Assembly: GCA_942493035.1 (NCBI GenBank)
Contig: OW818666.1
Span: 2,232,001-2,296,000 of the forward strand
Origin: WRGT01 sp942493035
GTDB taxonomy: Bacteria > Spirochaetota > UBA4802 > UBA5550
Length of the DNA: 64,000 bases
Direction: 5' to 3'
Position 1 is the first letter of the stretch. Each line of letters begins with the position of its first letter. The notes below the pieces were generated by a model. That model saw only the letters and a program-made list of their open reading frames with translations. It made no database searches and was not told the origin of the DNA. The translations under genes were made by a program, and so were the position numbers. Shown here in pieces: positions 52,661 to 60,619 of this stretch.

Positions 52661-52689
52661 AATATAATAATTAAAATGACTTAAGTCAA
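52661..52689 (-). promoter_or_regulatory. Promoter of fprA with HcpR/FNR-like palindrome
   Basis: On the minus strand TTGACT and TATATT are 17 bp apart. The -35 overlaps TGACTTAAGTCA (52677-52688), a perfect dyad that reads TTGAC-TTAA-GTCAT. It matches nine of ten bases of a TTGAC-N4-GTCAA site, the kind predicted for HcpR-type CRP/FNR regulators of NO response. No such regulator is encoded in the window. Confidence 0.55.
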
Positions 52690-52720
52690 TGTAAACCTTA
52701 TAATTATAATGTATTAATAA

Positions 52721-52810
52721 GTAACTGTTCATAAATCAGTGGTATTTTATCTCCGCCGCGCCAGTGGCGCGGCGGAGAGCAATTTCACCAACAGTTTATG
52801 AGTAAATACA
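52721..52810 (-). repeat. Family A palindromic element, copy A5
   Basis: GTAACTGTTCATAAATCAG and AACAGTTTATGAGTAAATAC are the ends. The core CTCCGCCGCGCC-agt-GGCGCGGCGGAG is perfect. Arms are swapped relative to A2 and A4, so it is in the opposite orientation. Confidence 0.78.
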
Positions 52811-52847
52811 TTAATACCTGATAATATAATTTGAGAAGGATTAAAAA

Positions 52848-53264
52848 ATGGAACAGGAAGACAAAATAAAACTGACTGATTTTTACAGAATACTTCTGGA
52901 AGCAGAAAGAGCCGGAGTACAGTCCATAAGTGATATTCTGCCGCTGGTAGAAGAAGGTGAACTCAAATCTGCCATGACAAGGTATCTCCGCGATGAAGGA
53001 ATGAATTGCCAGATTCTCATTGCTCTGATAAAAAATCTCGGTTCAGAACCGGGCAACAAAACAGGGGATTTTGCCGAAAAAATCAGGGCACTTGAAACAG
53101 TAAAAGACAAACTCGAACTCCTTATCAAAGGGCAGGAATGGGTAGCAAAACAGATACGATACAACCGTGAACTGATAGACACATCTTCAAGCAGATTTTT
53201 TCTTGAAGCGGTAAAAGTTCAGCACGAAGAGAACGTTGATCTGATGAAAAAGATGATACAATGA
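52848..53264 (+). CDS. DUF6306-like ferritin-fold protein
   Basis: A 138-residue helical protein. LLEAERAGVQSISDILPLV, YLRDEGMNCQILIALIKNLG, GDFAEKIRALETVKDKLELLIKGQEWVAKQI and EAVKVQHEENVDLMKKM follow the four-helix layout with regularly placed Glu and His residues of DUF6306/ferritin-like proteins. Metal binding is likely but unproven. The gene is bracketed on both sides by family A and B repeats (B5, A5, then B6, A6). Confidence 0.8.
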   Translation: MEQEDKIKLTDFYRILLEAERAGVQSISDILPLVEEGELKSAMTRYLRDEGMNCQILIALIKNLGSEPGNKTGDFAEKIRALETVKDKLELLIKGQEWVAKQIRYNRELIDTSSSRFFLEAVKVQHEENVDLMKKMIQ

Positions 53265-53269
53265 CAAAT

Positions 53270-53363
53270 CAGTAATAATAAAAACAATTGTTACATATTC
53301 CCGCCGACTTCGGCGGTAATAATAGAGTTGTTTTACTCTGGAATAGTTAAGGAATAAATACTT
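53270..53363 (-). repeat. Family B palindromic element, copy B6 (inverted)
   Basis: Reads in reverse: the plus-strand end AGTTAAGGAATAAATACTT is the family left end, and TTCCCGCCGACTTCGGCGG is the core. It starts 6 bp after the DUF6306-like stop codon and may act as its terminator. Confidence 0.7.
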
Positions 53364-53410
53364 ATCTTTATTTGACTAAACTGTAATTATTTATTAAATT
53401 TAGGAATTGA

Positions 53411-53466
53411 TATCTGCTTATAAATTAGCGGCAAAATTGCTCTCCGCCGGTTTTTGAGTAATAGCA
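53411..53466 (+). repeat. Family A element, copy A6, with the central hairpin deleted
   Basis: CTGCTTATAAATTAGCGGC and AAAATTGCTCTCCGCC are the left arm, joined directly to GGTTTTTGAGTAATAGC of the right arm. The whole palindromic core is missing. The likely start of the 998-residue kinase (TTG at 53454) lies inside it. Confidence 0.7.
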
Positions 53467-56450
53467 ATAATTACATCAATCAAAATAAATTTATAAGTCT
53501 CATAATTCGGTACAGGATGGTAATATCCTATGGCTTAGTTACAGCTATTTATGCAGCTTTTCTTGCCGGATTAGCGTCAATGTCAATCCTGCAAAAAAAA
53601 ATACTTACATCCCCTGCTGCTGATCGAGATAGCTCGTCTAAAAAATCCCGATCATATGAAATGCTGAACAATGATGAAAACTACCGTAATATAATTAACA
53701 ATATACAGGACGTTATTTACCGCAGCAATTCTCATGGTAAACTTATTATGATCAGTCCCAGTGTAACCAGAATTCTGGGATACAAATCTGCTGATGACTG
53801 CATCGGCATGGACATCGCCCGTGAAATGTATTACAGCCCTGAAGAGAGAGATAAGCTTATCTCGCTGCTTCAGAAAAACGGGAAAGTAACTGATTATGAA
53901 ACAATTCTAAAAAGAAAAGACGGATCTCCGGTAGTCGTATCGACAAGCAGTCATATCTACTATGATGATAAAGGTAATGTTGCCGGAGTTGAGGGAGTTG
54001 TCCGGGACATAACAGAAAGAAAACGTGCAGAGGATATGTTTAACACGGCATTTAATGATAATCCGTGCCCCATGTCAATCTCGGATATCGATACCGGTTT
54101 ATACATTGAAGTTAACAGAGCTCTTCTTGAAGCGCTGGAATATACAAGGGATGAGATGATCGGCCGGACTGTAACTGATTTGAATATATACAAAAACATA
54201 GAAGAGAGACACAGAATAGTCGAATCAATTCAGACAACGGGACACGCACATAATTTTGAAATTGAATTTATTTCAAAAACCGGAAAAGTTAAAAACGGAA
54301 TCTTTTTCGGCGAGATAATCAATATTGCCGGTAAAAAAATGATCCTCTCATCAGTACTGAATGTTACCGGACAAAAAGAAGCCGAGAAACGGCTGAAAAA
54401 AATGAATGAAAAACTGAGCGCAACTAATGAAGAACTCTCCGCAGCAAATGAAGAATTTGAAGTCATAAACGAAGAACTGATCTCAACAAACACAGAACTT
54501 GCGGATAAAGAAAATGAACTCCGTGAAAGCGAAACAAAATACCGGACACTGATCGAAATTCTGCCTGCGGGTATTATGATCTATGATACGAACATGACAA
54601 TTATTTACGCGAATCAGATGGCTGCTAAAATACTCGGTGTGACAGTTGAGCAGATGCTGGACAGAAATACCGCGAATCATCTATGGGATATAGTTAAAGA
54701 AGACGGATCACCGATGCAGATGAAGGAAACTCCTCTCTTCCAGACTATGACTTCAGGAAAACCTGTAAATAACACAATCATCGGAAACCGCAGATCCAGC
54801 GATAGTCGATATACATGGATCCTTACAAATACCTATCCTGTACCTGATAAAAATGGACAATTGACTCAGATAGTTTCCACCTTCATTGATCTTACCGAAA
54901 GAAAACAGGCAGAAGAGGAAGCTGTAAGATTAAAAAATTATCTCAACAATATTATAGACTCCAATCCGGATATGCTCGTTGGTCTTGACTCTGAAATGAA
55001 TATCACTCTTATAAATAAAAAAACCGAAAATCGTTCCGGAACCACAATGAAAGATGCACTTGGAATGCCGATCGATACAATTCTCCCGGATTTTGCTCCA
55101 TCAATCAGATCATTGAATGCAGCTATAGCCGGCAATAAGCCGGTATCACAGCATGGACTTCTGCTGGAAAAAAACGGAGAAAGACGTTATTTTAATCTTA
55201 CCTTATATCCTCTTATCTCAAGCGGTATAAATGGGGCGGTAGTCCTGATTATTGACGTAACAGATCTTATAAAAAAAGAGGAACAGCTCCGCCAGGCACA
55301 GAAAATGGAGACGGTTGGAACTCTAGCCGGCGGTCTTGCTCATGATTTTAACAATGTACTCAGCGGAATAGTCGGAACAACGAGTCTTATCAAGCATATA
55401 ATTGAAAAAGATAAAAATTCAAACGAGCAGTTCAAAAACTATATCGATATTATAGACAAGTCCGGCAAACGGGCTGCGGAGATGGTGCAGCAGCTTCTCA
55501 CTCTTTCGAGAAAGTCAGAAGTTTCCCTTGTACCGCTTGATATTAACAGATCATTACAGAATATAATTCAAATCTGCAGGAATACTTTTGATAAATCGAT
55601 AGAGATTTCATCTGAATATTCAGGTATCCCCGCTATCATAAAAGGTGATCCGTCACAGATAGAACAGGTTTTTCTTAATCTATGTATTAATGCATCGCAT
55701 GCCATGACTATTATGAGAGGAGAAAAGCAAAAACACGGCGGAAAGCTGACTCTATCGGTAAGAATTATAATTGCTGATAAATATTTCAGTTCCAATCATC
55801 CGGAAGGATCCGCAGAAAGATACTGGGCGGTTTCTCAATCAGATACAGGAGTGGGGATAAACTCAAAAAATCTGCAGAAGATATTTGACCCTTTCTTCAC
55901 CACCAAAGAGCAGCAGAACGGTACAGGTCTTGGCCTTGCAATGGTTTACAGTATAGTTCATAATCACGGAGGTTTTATAGATGTTTATTCTGAACCGGGA
56001 ACCGGTACCACATTCAATATCTATTTTCCGGAAATGGCGGGAGAGAGGACTTTCGAAGCTACAGAACATGAACCTGGAGTTGAAAAAGGTGAGGGACTGA
56101 TTCTGGTAATTGATGATGAAGATATAGTTCGTCTTACTGCGGAAAGTATTCTTATTGAGTGTGGTTATAAAGTTATCCCTGCCGGCAGCGGTAAGGAAGG
56201 AATAAGCTTTTACAAAGAGAATAAAAATAATATCACATGTGTTATTCTCGATATGGCCATGCCGGCGATGTCCGGAAAAGAGGTTTATATAGAACTGAAA
56301 AAAATTAATCCGGAAGTGAAAGTTCTTCTTGCATCGGGATTTAAACAGGATGAAAGAGTACAGGAGACTCTATCACTTGGAGTAAACGGTTTTATACAGA
56401 AGCCCTACTCTATTACCGAACTCTCAAAAAAAGTAAAAGAACTGATTTGA
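53454..56450 (+). CDS. PAS-rich membrane hybrid histidine kinase
   Basis: Up to 998 residues. One transmembrane helix (about 25-48) is followed by four PAS domains (about 75-190, 195-305, 360-485, 490-610) with a coiled coil in between (about 305-360). The kinase core has His630 in GLAHDFNNVLSG, an N box EQVFLNLCINASHAM and G boxes DTGVGI and GTGLGLAM. A receiver domain has Asp933 in ILDMAMPAMSG. The TTG start lies in repeat remnant A6, with no ribosome-binding site; ATG at 53517 (MVISYGLV) is an alternative that still keeps the helix. It is closely related in core sequence to the kinase at 12801. Confidence 0.92.
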   Translation: MSNSNNYINQNKFISLIIRYRMVISYGLVTAIYAAFLAGLASMSILQKKILTSPAADRDSSSKKSRSYEMLNNDENYRNIINNIQDVIYRSNSHGKLIMISPSVTRILGYKSADDCIGMDIAREMYYSPEERDKLISLLQKNGKVTDYETILKRKDGSPVVVSTSSHIYYDDKGNVAGVEGVVRDITERKRAEDMFNTAFNDNPCPMSISDIDTGLYIEVNRALLEALEYTRDEMIGRTVTDLNIYKNIEERHRIVESIQTTGHAHNFEIEFISKTGKVKNGIFFGEIINIAGKKMILSSVLNVTGQKEAEKRLKKMNEKLSATNEELSAANEEFEVINEELISTNTELADKENELRESETKYRTLIEILPAGIMIYDTNMTIIYANQMAAKILGVTVEQMLDRNTANHLWDIVKEDGSPMQMKETPLFQTMTSGKPVNNTIIGNRRSSDSRYTWILTNTYPVPDKNGQLTQIVSTFIDLTERKQAEEEAVRLKNYLNNIIDSNPDMLVGLDSEMNITLINKKTENRSGTTMKDALGMPIDTILPDFAPSIRSLNAAIAGNKPVSQHGLLLEKNGERRYFNLTLYPLISSGINGAVVLIIDVTDLIKKEEQLRQAQKMETVGTLAGGLAHDFNNVLSGIVGTTSLIKHIIEKDKNSNEQFKNYIDIIDKSGKRAAEMVQQLLTLSRKSEVSLVPLDINRSLQNIIQICRNTFDKSIEISSEYSGIPAIIKGDPSQIEQVFLNLCINASHAMTIMRGEKQKHGGKLTLSVRIIIADKYFSSNHPEGSAERYWAVSQSDTGVGINSKNLQKIFDPFFTTKEQQNGTGLGLAMVYSIVHNHGGFIDVYSEPGTGTTFNIYFPEMAGERTFEATEHEPGVEKGEGLILVIDDEDIVRLTAESILIECGYKVIPAGSGKEGISFYKENKNNITCVILDMAMPAMSGKEVYIELKKINPEVKVLLASGFKQDERVQETLSLGVNGFIQKPYSITELSKKVKELI

Positions 56451-56483
56451 ATTGCCCTGAAATTGATATCCAAAAAAAATAAT

Positions 56484-56521
56484 TTTTATTATCTTCATCA
56501 AATATGGTGAAGATAATAAAA
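56484..56521. terminator. Bidirectional terminator hairpin
   Basis: TTTTATTATCTTCA (56484-56497) pairs perfectly with TGAAGATAATAAAA (56508-56521) around a 10-nt loop. It lies between converging genes ending at 56450 and 56535. Confidence 0.75.
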
Positions 56522-56534
56522 TTAAATCATTCTG

Positions 56535-57299
56535 CTATATAATAGTCGATCCCCCGTCAACAATAATAGTCTGACCTGTAATATAAGAGGAACCTTCACT
56601 CGCCAGAAATAAAACAGGCGGAATTACATCTCTTGTCTCTGCGATTCTTCCGGCTGGAATAGTTTTAAGTATTGACTTAAACAATTCTTCATTTGACCAG
56701 AAAGGTTCACTGAACTCCGTCCTGACCATTGCCGGCGCAACAGCATTTACCTGAATATTAAATTGAGCCATTTCGGAAGCCAGCACCTTTGTGAGCATTT
56801 CAATTCCCGCTTTAGCTATACCGTATATACCCATTGCCGGAGTTGCCTTTCTCCCTGCAATTGAAGAGATAGAAACAATTTTACCTGATTTTTGTTTCCT
56901 CATCAAACCGGCAGCGGCTCTTGAGCAGAGATAAGTTCCGTTAAGATTTGTATCGATAATTTTGTTCCACTGAACAAATGTGGTATCCGCAATAGGCGGA
57001 GTTATGAGATTCATGCCGACGTTATTAATCAGAATATCAAGCCCTCCGAATTTTTTTTCAATTTCATCAAACATGATTTTAACATCCTCTTCACGGGCGA
57101 TGTGAGCTTTCACAGTCATCAGATTTTCACTTTTGCCTAGAATGTGTTCGGCTTTTAACAGATTCTCATCTTTACGTCCGCAGATTATTACCCTCGCCTT
57201 CTGATTAAGCAGTTCAAGTGCAAGTGCCAGACCTATACCGCTGCTTCCGCCTGTAACAAGTACAGTTTTATTTTCTAATCCATAATTTATATTCATCAT
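56535..57299 (-). CDS. Short-chain dehydrogenase/reductase
   Basis: A 254-residue classical SDR. The NAD(P)-binding TGGSSGIG (about 16-23), NNVGMN, catalytic Ser in ISSIAGRK and Tyr-x-x-x-Lys in YGIAKAG are intact, and the C-terminal GQTIIVDGG is typical. It lies at the downstream end of the dehydratase cluster, 15 nt after the activase gene, so it may reduce a 2-oxo- or 3-oxo-acid or acyl-CoA of that pathway. FabG- and gluconate-dehydrogenase-like relatives cannot be told apart. Confidence 0.9.
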   Translation of the reverse strand: MMNINYGLENKTVLVTGGSSGIGLALALELLNQKARVIICGRKDENLLKAEHILGKSENLMTVKAHIAREEDVKIMFDEIEKKFGGLDILINNVGMNLITPPIADTTFVQWNKIIDTNLNGTYLCSRAAAGLMRKQKSGKIVSISSIAGRKATPAMGIYGIAKAGIEMLTKVLASEMAQFNIQVNAVAPAMVRTEFSEPFWSNEELFKSILKTIPAGRIAETRDVIPPVLFLASEGSSYITGQTIIVDGGSTII

Positions 57300-57314
57300 A
57301 ACTTTAACCTCTCA

Positions 57315-58097
57315 TTATTGTTTTAGTCCCTTATTCATGGCCAGCAGAGCCGCACCAAGGGCGCCATTTATCTGAGCTGAGTCTGTCACCTGAATTTCTA
57401 TGCCCAGCCTAATTGCAATAGCTTTTACCAGACCTGAATTTCTGGCCACACCGCCGGTCATCATAACCGGCGAAGTGAGACCTACCCTGTAAACCATTGA
57501 GGATAAACGTGAAGCGACCGAATCATGAACCCCGGCTATTATATCTTCACGAGTTGTTCCTTTTGCTATTAGAGATATTACTTCCGATTCCGCGAAGACT
57601 GTACAAGTTGTAGAAATTGGAGCTGGATTTTCCGACATAAGAGAAAGTGTGGAAAAGCTTTCAAGATCTATCTCCAGAGCCCTTGCAATAACCTCAAGAA
57701 ATCGTCCTGTACCAGCAGCGCACTTATCGTTCATGGCGAAATCTCTGATTGTTCCATCGGAATTTAATGAAATAACTTTGCTGTCCTGACCGCCGATATC
57801 TATTATAGTTCTGATATCCCTGTTCATATAAAAAGCTCCCGCTGCATGACAGAGTATTTCTGTAAATGTTTTATCGGCAAATTTTACACTGTTGCGTCCA
57901 TATCCCGTTGCAACAATCGAATCAATACTCTCAGATGAGATCCCCATTTCATCAATAAGCGAATTAAAAAGAGATGTTCCGGCATACTCCGAATTATAAC
58001 CGGTAAACCCGATTTTTGATCCGGAAATAACACCATCATTCAATAATACAACCTTTGATGTTATTGAACCGATATCTATACCCGCACTGATCATCAT
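57315..58097 (-). CDS. 2-hydroxyacyl-CoA dehydratase activator ATPase
   Basis: A 260-residue BadF/BadG/HgdC-type ATPase. Actin-like phosphate loops AGIDIGSITSKVVLL and IIDIGGQDSKVISL are present. NDKCAAGTGRFLEVIA carries the Cys that binds the [4Fe-4S] cluster shared between two monomers, and STTCTVFAESEVISL gives the second. It injects one electron into the dehydratase at the cost of ATP. It overlaps the upstream dehydratase gene by 4 nt. Confidence 0.94.
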   Translation of the reverse strand: MMISAGIDIGSITSKVVLLNDGVISGSKIGFTGYNSEYAGTSLFNSLIDEMGISSESIDSIVATGYGRNSVKFADKTFTEILCHAAGAFYMNRDIRTIIDIGGQDSKVISLNSDGTIRDFAMNDKCAAGTGRFLEVIARALEIDLESFSTLSLMSENPAPISTTCTVFAESEVISLIAKGTTREDIIAGVHDSVASRLSSMVYRVGLTSPVMMTGGVARNSGLVKAIAIRLGIEIQVTDSAQINGALGAALLAMNKGLKQ

Positions 58098-59320
58098 CTG
58101 CCTCTCTTCTGACCGATCAGTTCAATAAACGCGTCAATTCTTGTCTGAGCCTGACCTTCACTGAAAGAACGCTCATCAAGCATGTCCGCTTCAAGCATTA
58201 ATGTCGGTATTCCCAGTTCACTTGAAAGTCTTTTTGCCGTATCATACTGCCCGAAAGAATATGGTTTACAGCTTCTGTTTGAATGGAGTACAAGACCGTC
58301 GGCCTTCCACTTTATTGCCATATCTCTAAGATTATCGTACATTCTATCTATTGATATATTGATATAAATACTTGAATATGCCATAGCGAGAGATTCAACA
58401 GGATTGTCCAGATCTATAAGATCTATAACCATACTCCATGCAGAGGTATACGTATCCGCTACAAGACATGCGTCATGTGATGCAAACTTATCTGACAGCC
58501 ATTTTGTTTTATACCATAGCGGGAGATTATCCCATAAAAGCCTGTACTTTTCATTCGGAACAATACCTATAGTGTTTTTTATTCGCTCGTTCATCTCATC
58601 ACGGAGTTCTGTATAGTAATCAACAACAGTTTGCGTACCACGCAGAGTAACAATAAGCCCGAGGTGAAAAAAAGCGTCAAAAGCGGACATGGGCGCAGGA
58701 CTATGCTGAGTACTTGCAAGAACCTCTTTCCAGAGACGCTGCGCATCGACACTCCGCCTGACAACATCTTTCAGAATATCGCGGTCAAACTTTTTGCCGC
58801 ACTGCTCTTCAAGAAAAACGAAATATTCCTCCATCTGTTTAACGATATATTTCTTTGCTTCCGCTGAAAAATCGGTATGAATAAACGGTGTGTCAAAAAT
58901 AAAAAGAGGAACATTATAGTAACGCGCCTGAACCTCGTACCATTTCATTACTGTCCCGCAAATATTATTACAGCAAACAAGAAAATCCGGTTTTGGCAGT
59001 CCTCCTATAGGCCCGCCGTTTACAGTAGAACATGCAATATCAGCCCTCGCATAAGAACAGATATCACGGGAATACCCCATCGCTTCGGCTTTTTCACACA
59101 GATCAACAGCCATTTTGGTAGATCCGATCATTGCCGCATGGTTTTCCGGATATACAGGTATAACATCCATAGCTATCAAAGGTTCAACGGGACCTCCGCT
59201 TGTAATCCATGCAACCTTTTTCCCGTTCTGTCCGGCACTTTTTGCTTCTATATAATATGCCACCATTATCTCTTTCATTCTTTTGACAGATTTTATTTTA
59301 GTGTCTGTTTTCTCATTCAT
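58094..59320 (-). CDS. 2-hydroxyacyl-CoA dehydratase, larger subunit (HgdB-family)
   Basis: About 408 residues from ATG at 59320, which has GGAG six bases upstream; a longer frame from 59332 would start inside that site. The family motifs are VCCNNICGTVMKWYEVQARYYNVPLFIFDTP, SAWSMVIDL and LHSNRSCKPYSFGQYDTAKR, whose Cys residues coordinate the catalytic [4Fe-4S] cluster. With the next-upstream subunit it forms the dehydratase that removes water from (R)-2-hydroxyacyl-CoA. Substrate range is not evident from sequence. Confidence 0.92.
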   Translation of the reverse strand: MNEKTDTKIKSVKRMKEIMVAYYIEAKSAGQNGKKVAWITSGGPVEPLIAMDVIPVYPENHAAMIGSTKMAVDLCEKAEAMGYSRDICSYARADIACSTVNGGPIGGLPKPDFLVCCNNICGTVMKWYEVQARYYNVPLFIFDTPFIHTDFSAEAKKYIVKQMEEYFVFLEEQCGKKFDRDILKDVVRRSVDAQRLWKEVLASTQHSPAPMSAFDAFFHLGLIVTLRGTQTVVDYYTELRDEMNERIKNTIGIVPNEKYRLLWDNLPLWYKTKWLSDKFASHDACLVADTYTSAWSMVIDLIDLDNPVESLAMAYSSIYINISIDRMYDNLRDMAIKWKADGLVLHSNRSCKPYSFGQYDTAKRLSSELGIPTLMLEADMLDERSFSEGQAQTRIDAFIELIGQKRGR

Positions 59321-59331
59321 GATCTTCTCCA

Positions 59332-60450
59332 TTATTTAAGATTAAATATAAAAGTTTCAAGACGGGTTCTTGTCTGCCCCTCTGAATTTGACGAGTCTTC
59401 AATTTCAAGGAGCATGCTCGGAATACCTTCCTTATCAAGAGCCTCTTTCATATAAGGGTAATCGAATGAATGGGGATCACAGAATTTTAAATAAAAAAAT
59501 ACAACACCTTCAGAACCGGTTTCACGGACTTCTTTTATAAGCTCATCAGCACGGGCAGTATTTGAAAAATGCTTCGCGGGACATACAACACGATCGCAGA
59601 ATCTTGCAGCAATTGCTGTTACAGGATTTCCCTCTTCTGCTGCACTACCGGAATAATATCTTGAACCTGTACAAAGCTCATCACCAACAACTATTCCACC
59701 TGATTCTTCGATGATTGAATATATATCAGGGTGATTACATGCTCCTCCAGAAAGAAAAATACGCTTTAATTTTACCTGAGATTTTGCTTCTCCCGGAAGC
59801 GCTGCAATCAATAGATCAGTTGCATGAAGCGCATCAGCCCGGTCCATCACCATAACTGCTTTTACAACACTGTGCAGATCACTACCTTTTACAAGCTCGG
59901 GATTATTCATTCTAATATTATAAAGCGTCTGAAGATTTTTACGAAGTCTGTTGTGCATTTTTACTGATTCGGCGAGTTTTTCATCAGTTATCTCAATACC
60001 ATAAGCAACCTGAATATCTCTTCTGAATTTTTCCAGAACATCTGCCATGTATGTCCGTGCGCTTCCGGTGTTCAGTTTTACCGGCATAATTACATCAAAG
60101 TGAAAATTAAATTTACCGTTCAATCTCCATATATCGGACAGCCTCTGTATAGAATCGCATGTATGAGGGAAAACTGTGCCATCCATAAAACCGAGTCTTC
60201 CGGTCAGAGCATCTTCAAGGCCGCCCCTGACAAGAGAACAGCAATATGCCTGGATATGCGCGTCTGCACGTGTAATATTTTCTTTAGTACCGAAAATTCT
60301 AAATGGTATAGCCCCGGCTGCGGTAATAATTTCCTCGGGAGCATAACTACAGAAAGTTCCTATTATTTTTTTATTTCCTGTCTTTTTTATATCTTCCGCA
60401 TATGCATAGGGATTCGCGGCTATTTGTCTGAATACATTGAGTTCTTTCAT
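59332..60450 (-). CDS. 2-hydroxyacyl-CoA dehydratase, smaller subunit (HgdB-family)
   Basis: A 372-residue paralogous subunit. GTFCSYAPEEIITAAGAIPFRI, FPHTCDSIQRLSDIWRL, FLSGGACNHPDIYSIIEESGGIVVGDELC and FFYLKFCDPHSFDYPYMKEAL are characteristic, with Cys residues for the second cluster. AGAGGCGGG precedes the ATG. It is the first gene of the four-gene cluster on this strand. Confidence 0.92.
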   Translation of the reverse strand: MKELNVFRQIAANPYAYAEDIKKTGNKKIIGTFCSYAPEEIITAAGAIPFRIFGTKENITRADAHIQAYCCSLVRGGLEDALTGRLGFMDGTVFPHTCDSIQRLSDIWRLNGKFNFHFDVIMPVKLNTGSARTYMADVLEKFRRDIQVAYGIEITDEKLAESVKMHNRLRKNLQTLYNIRMNNPELVKGSDLHSVVKAVMVMDRADALHATDLLIAALPGEAKSQVKLKRIFLSGGACNHPDIYSIIEESGGIVVGDELCTGSRYYSGSAAEEGNPVTAIAARFCDRVVCPAKHFSNTARADELIKEVRETGSEGVVFFYLKFCDPHSFDYPYMKEALDKEGIPSMLLEIEDSSNSEGQTRTRLETFIFNLK

Positions 60451-60504
60451 ATTCCCGCCTCTTAAAAAAAATTTTTCATCAATTTAAAACGGGATGGTGA
60501 TATA

Positions 60505-60595
60505 ACATAATCATTCAACAATGAATGCTGTTTTGTCTCCACCGTGCCTGATGCACGGTGGTGAGCAATTCTGCAACAGTTTATCAATATTTACA
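60505..60595 (-). repeat. Family A palindromic element, copy A7 (divergent)
   Basis: GAATGCTGTTTTGTCTCC and GAGCAATTCTGCAACAG flank a changed core CACCGTGC-ctgat-GCACGGTG. Stem pairing is kept although the family GC motif is largely replaced. It separates the CoA-transferase gene from the dehydratase genes. Confidence 0.6.
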
Positions 60596-60619
60596 TTATA
60601 ACACACTGTCCCGTATAAT

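Noticed and set aside
58877..59455. A 192-codon plus-strand open frame over the dehydratase genes
   Set aside because: It is the reverse complement of two firmly identified genes and its product has random-looking composition.
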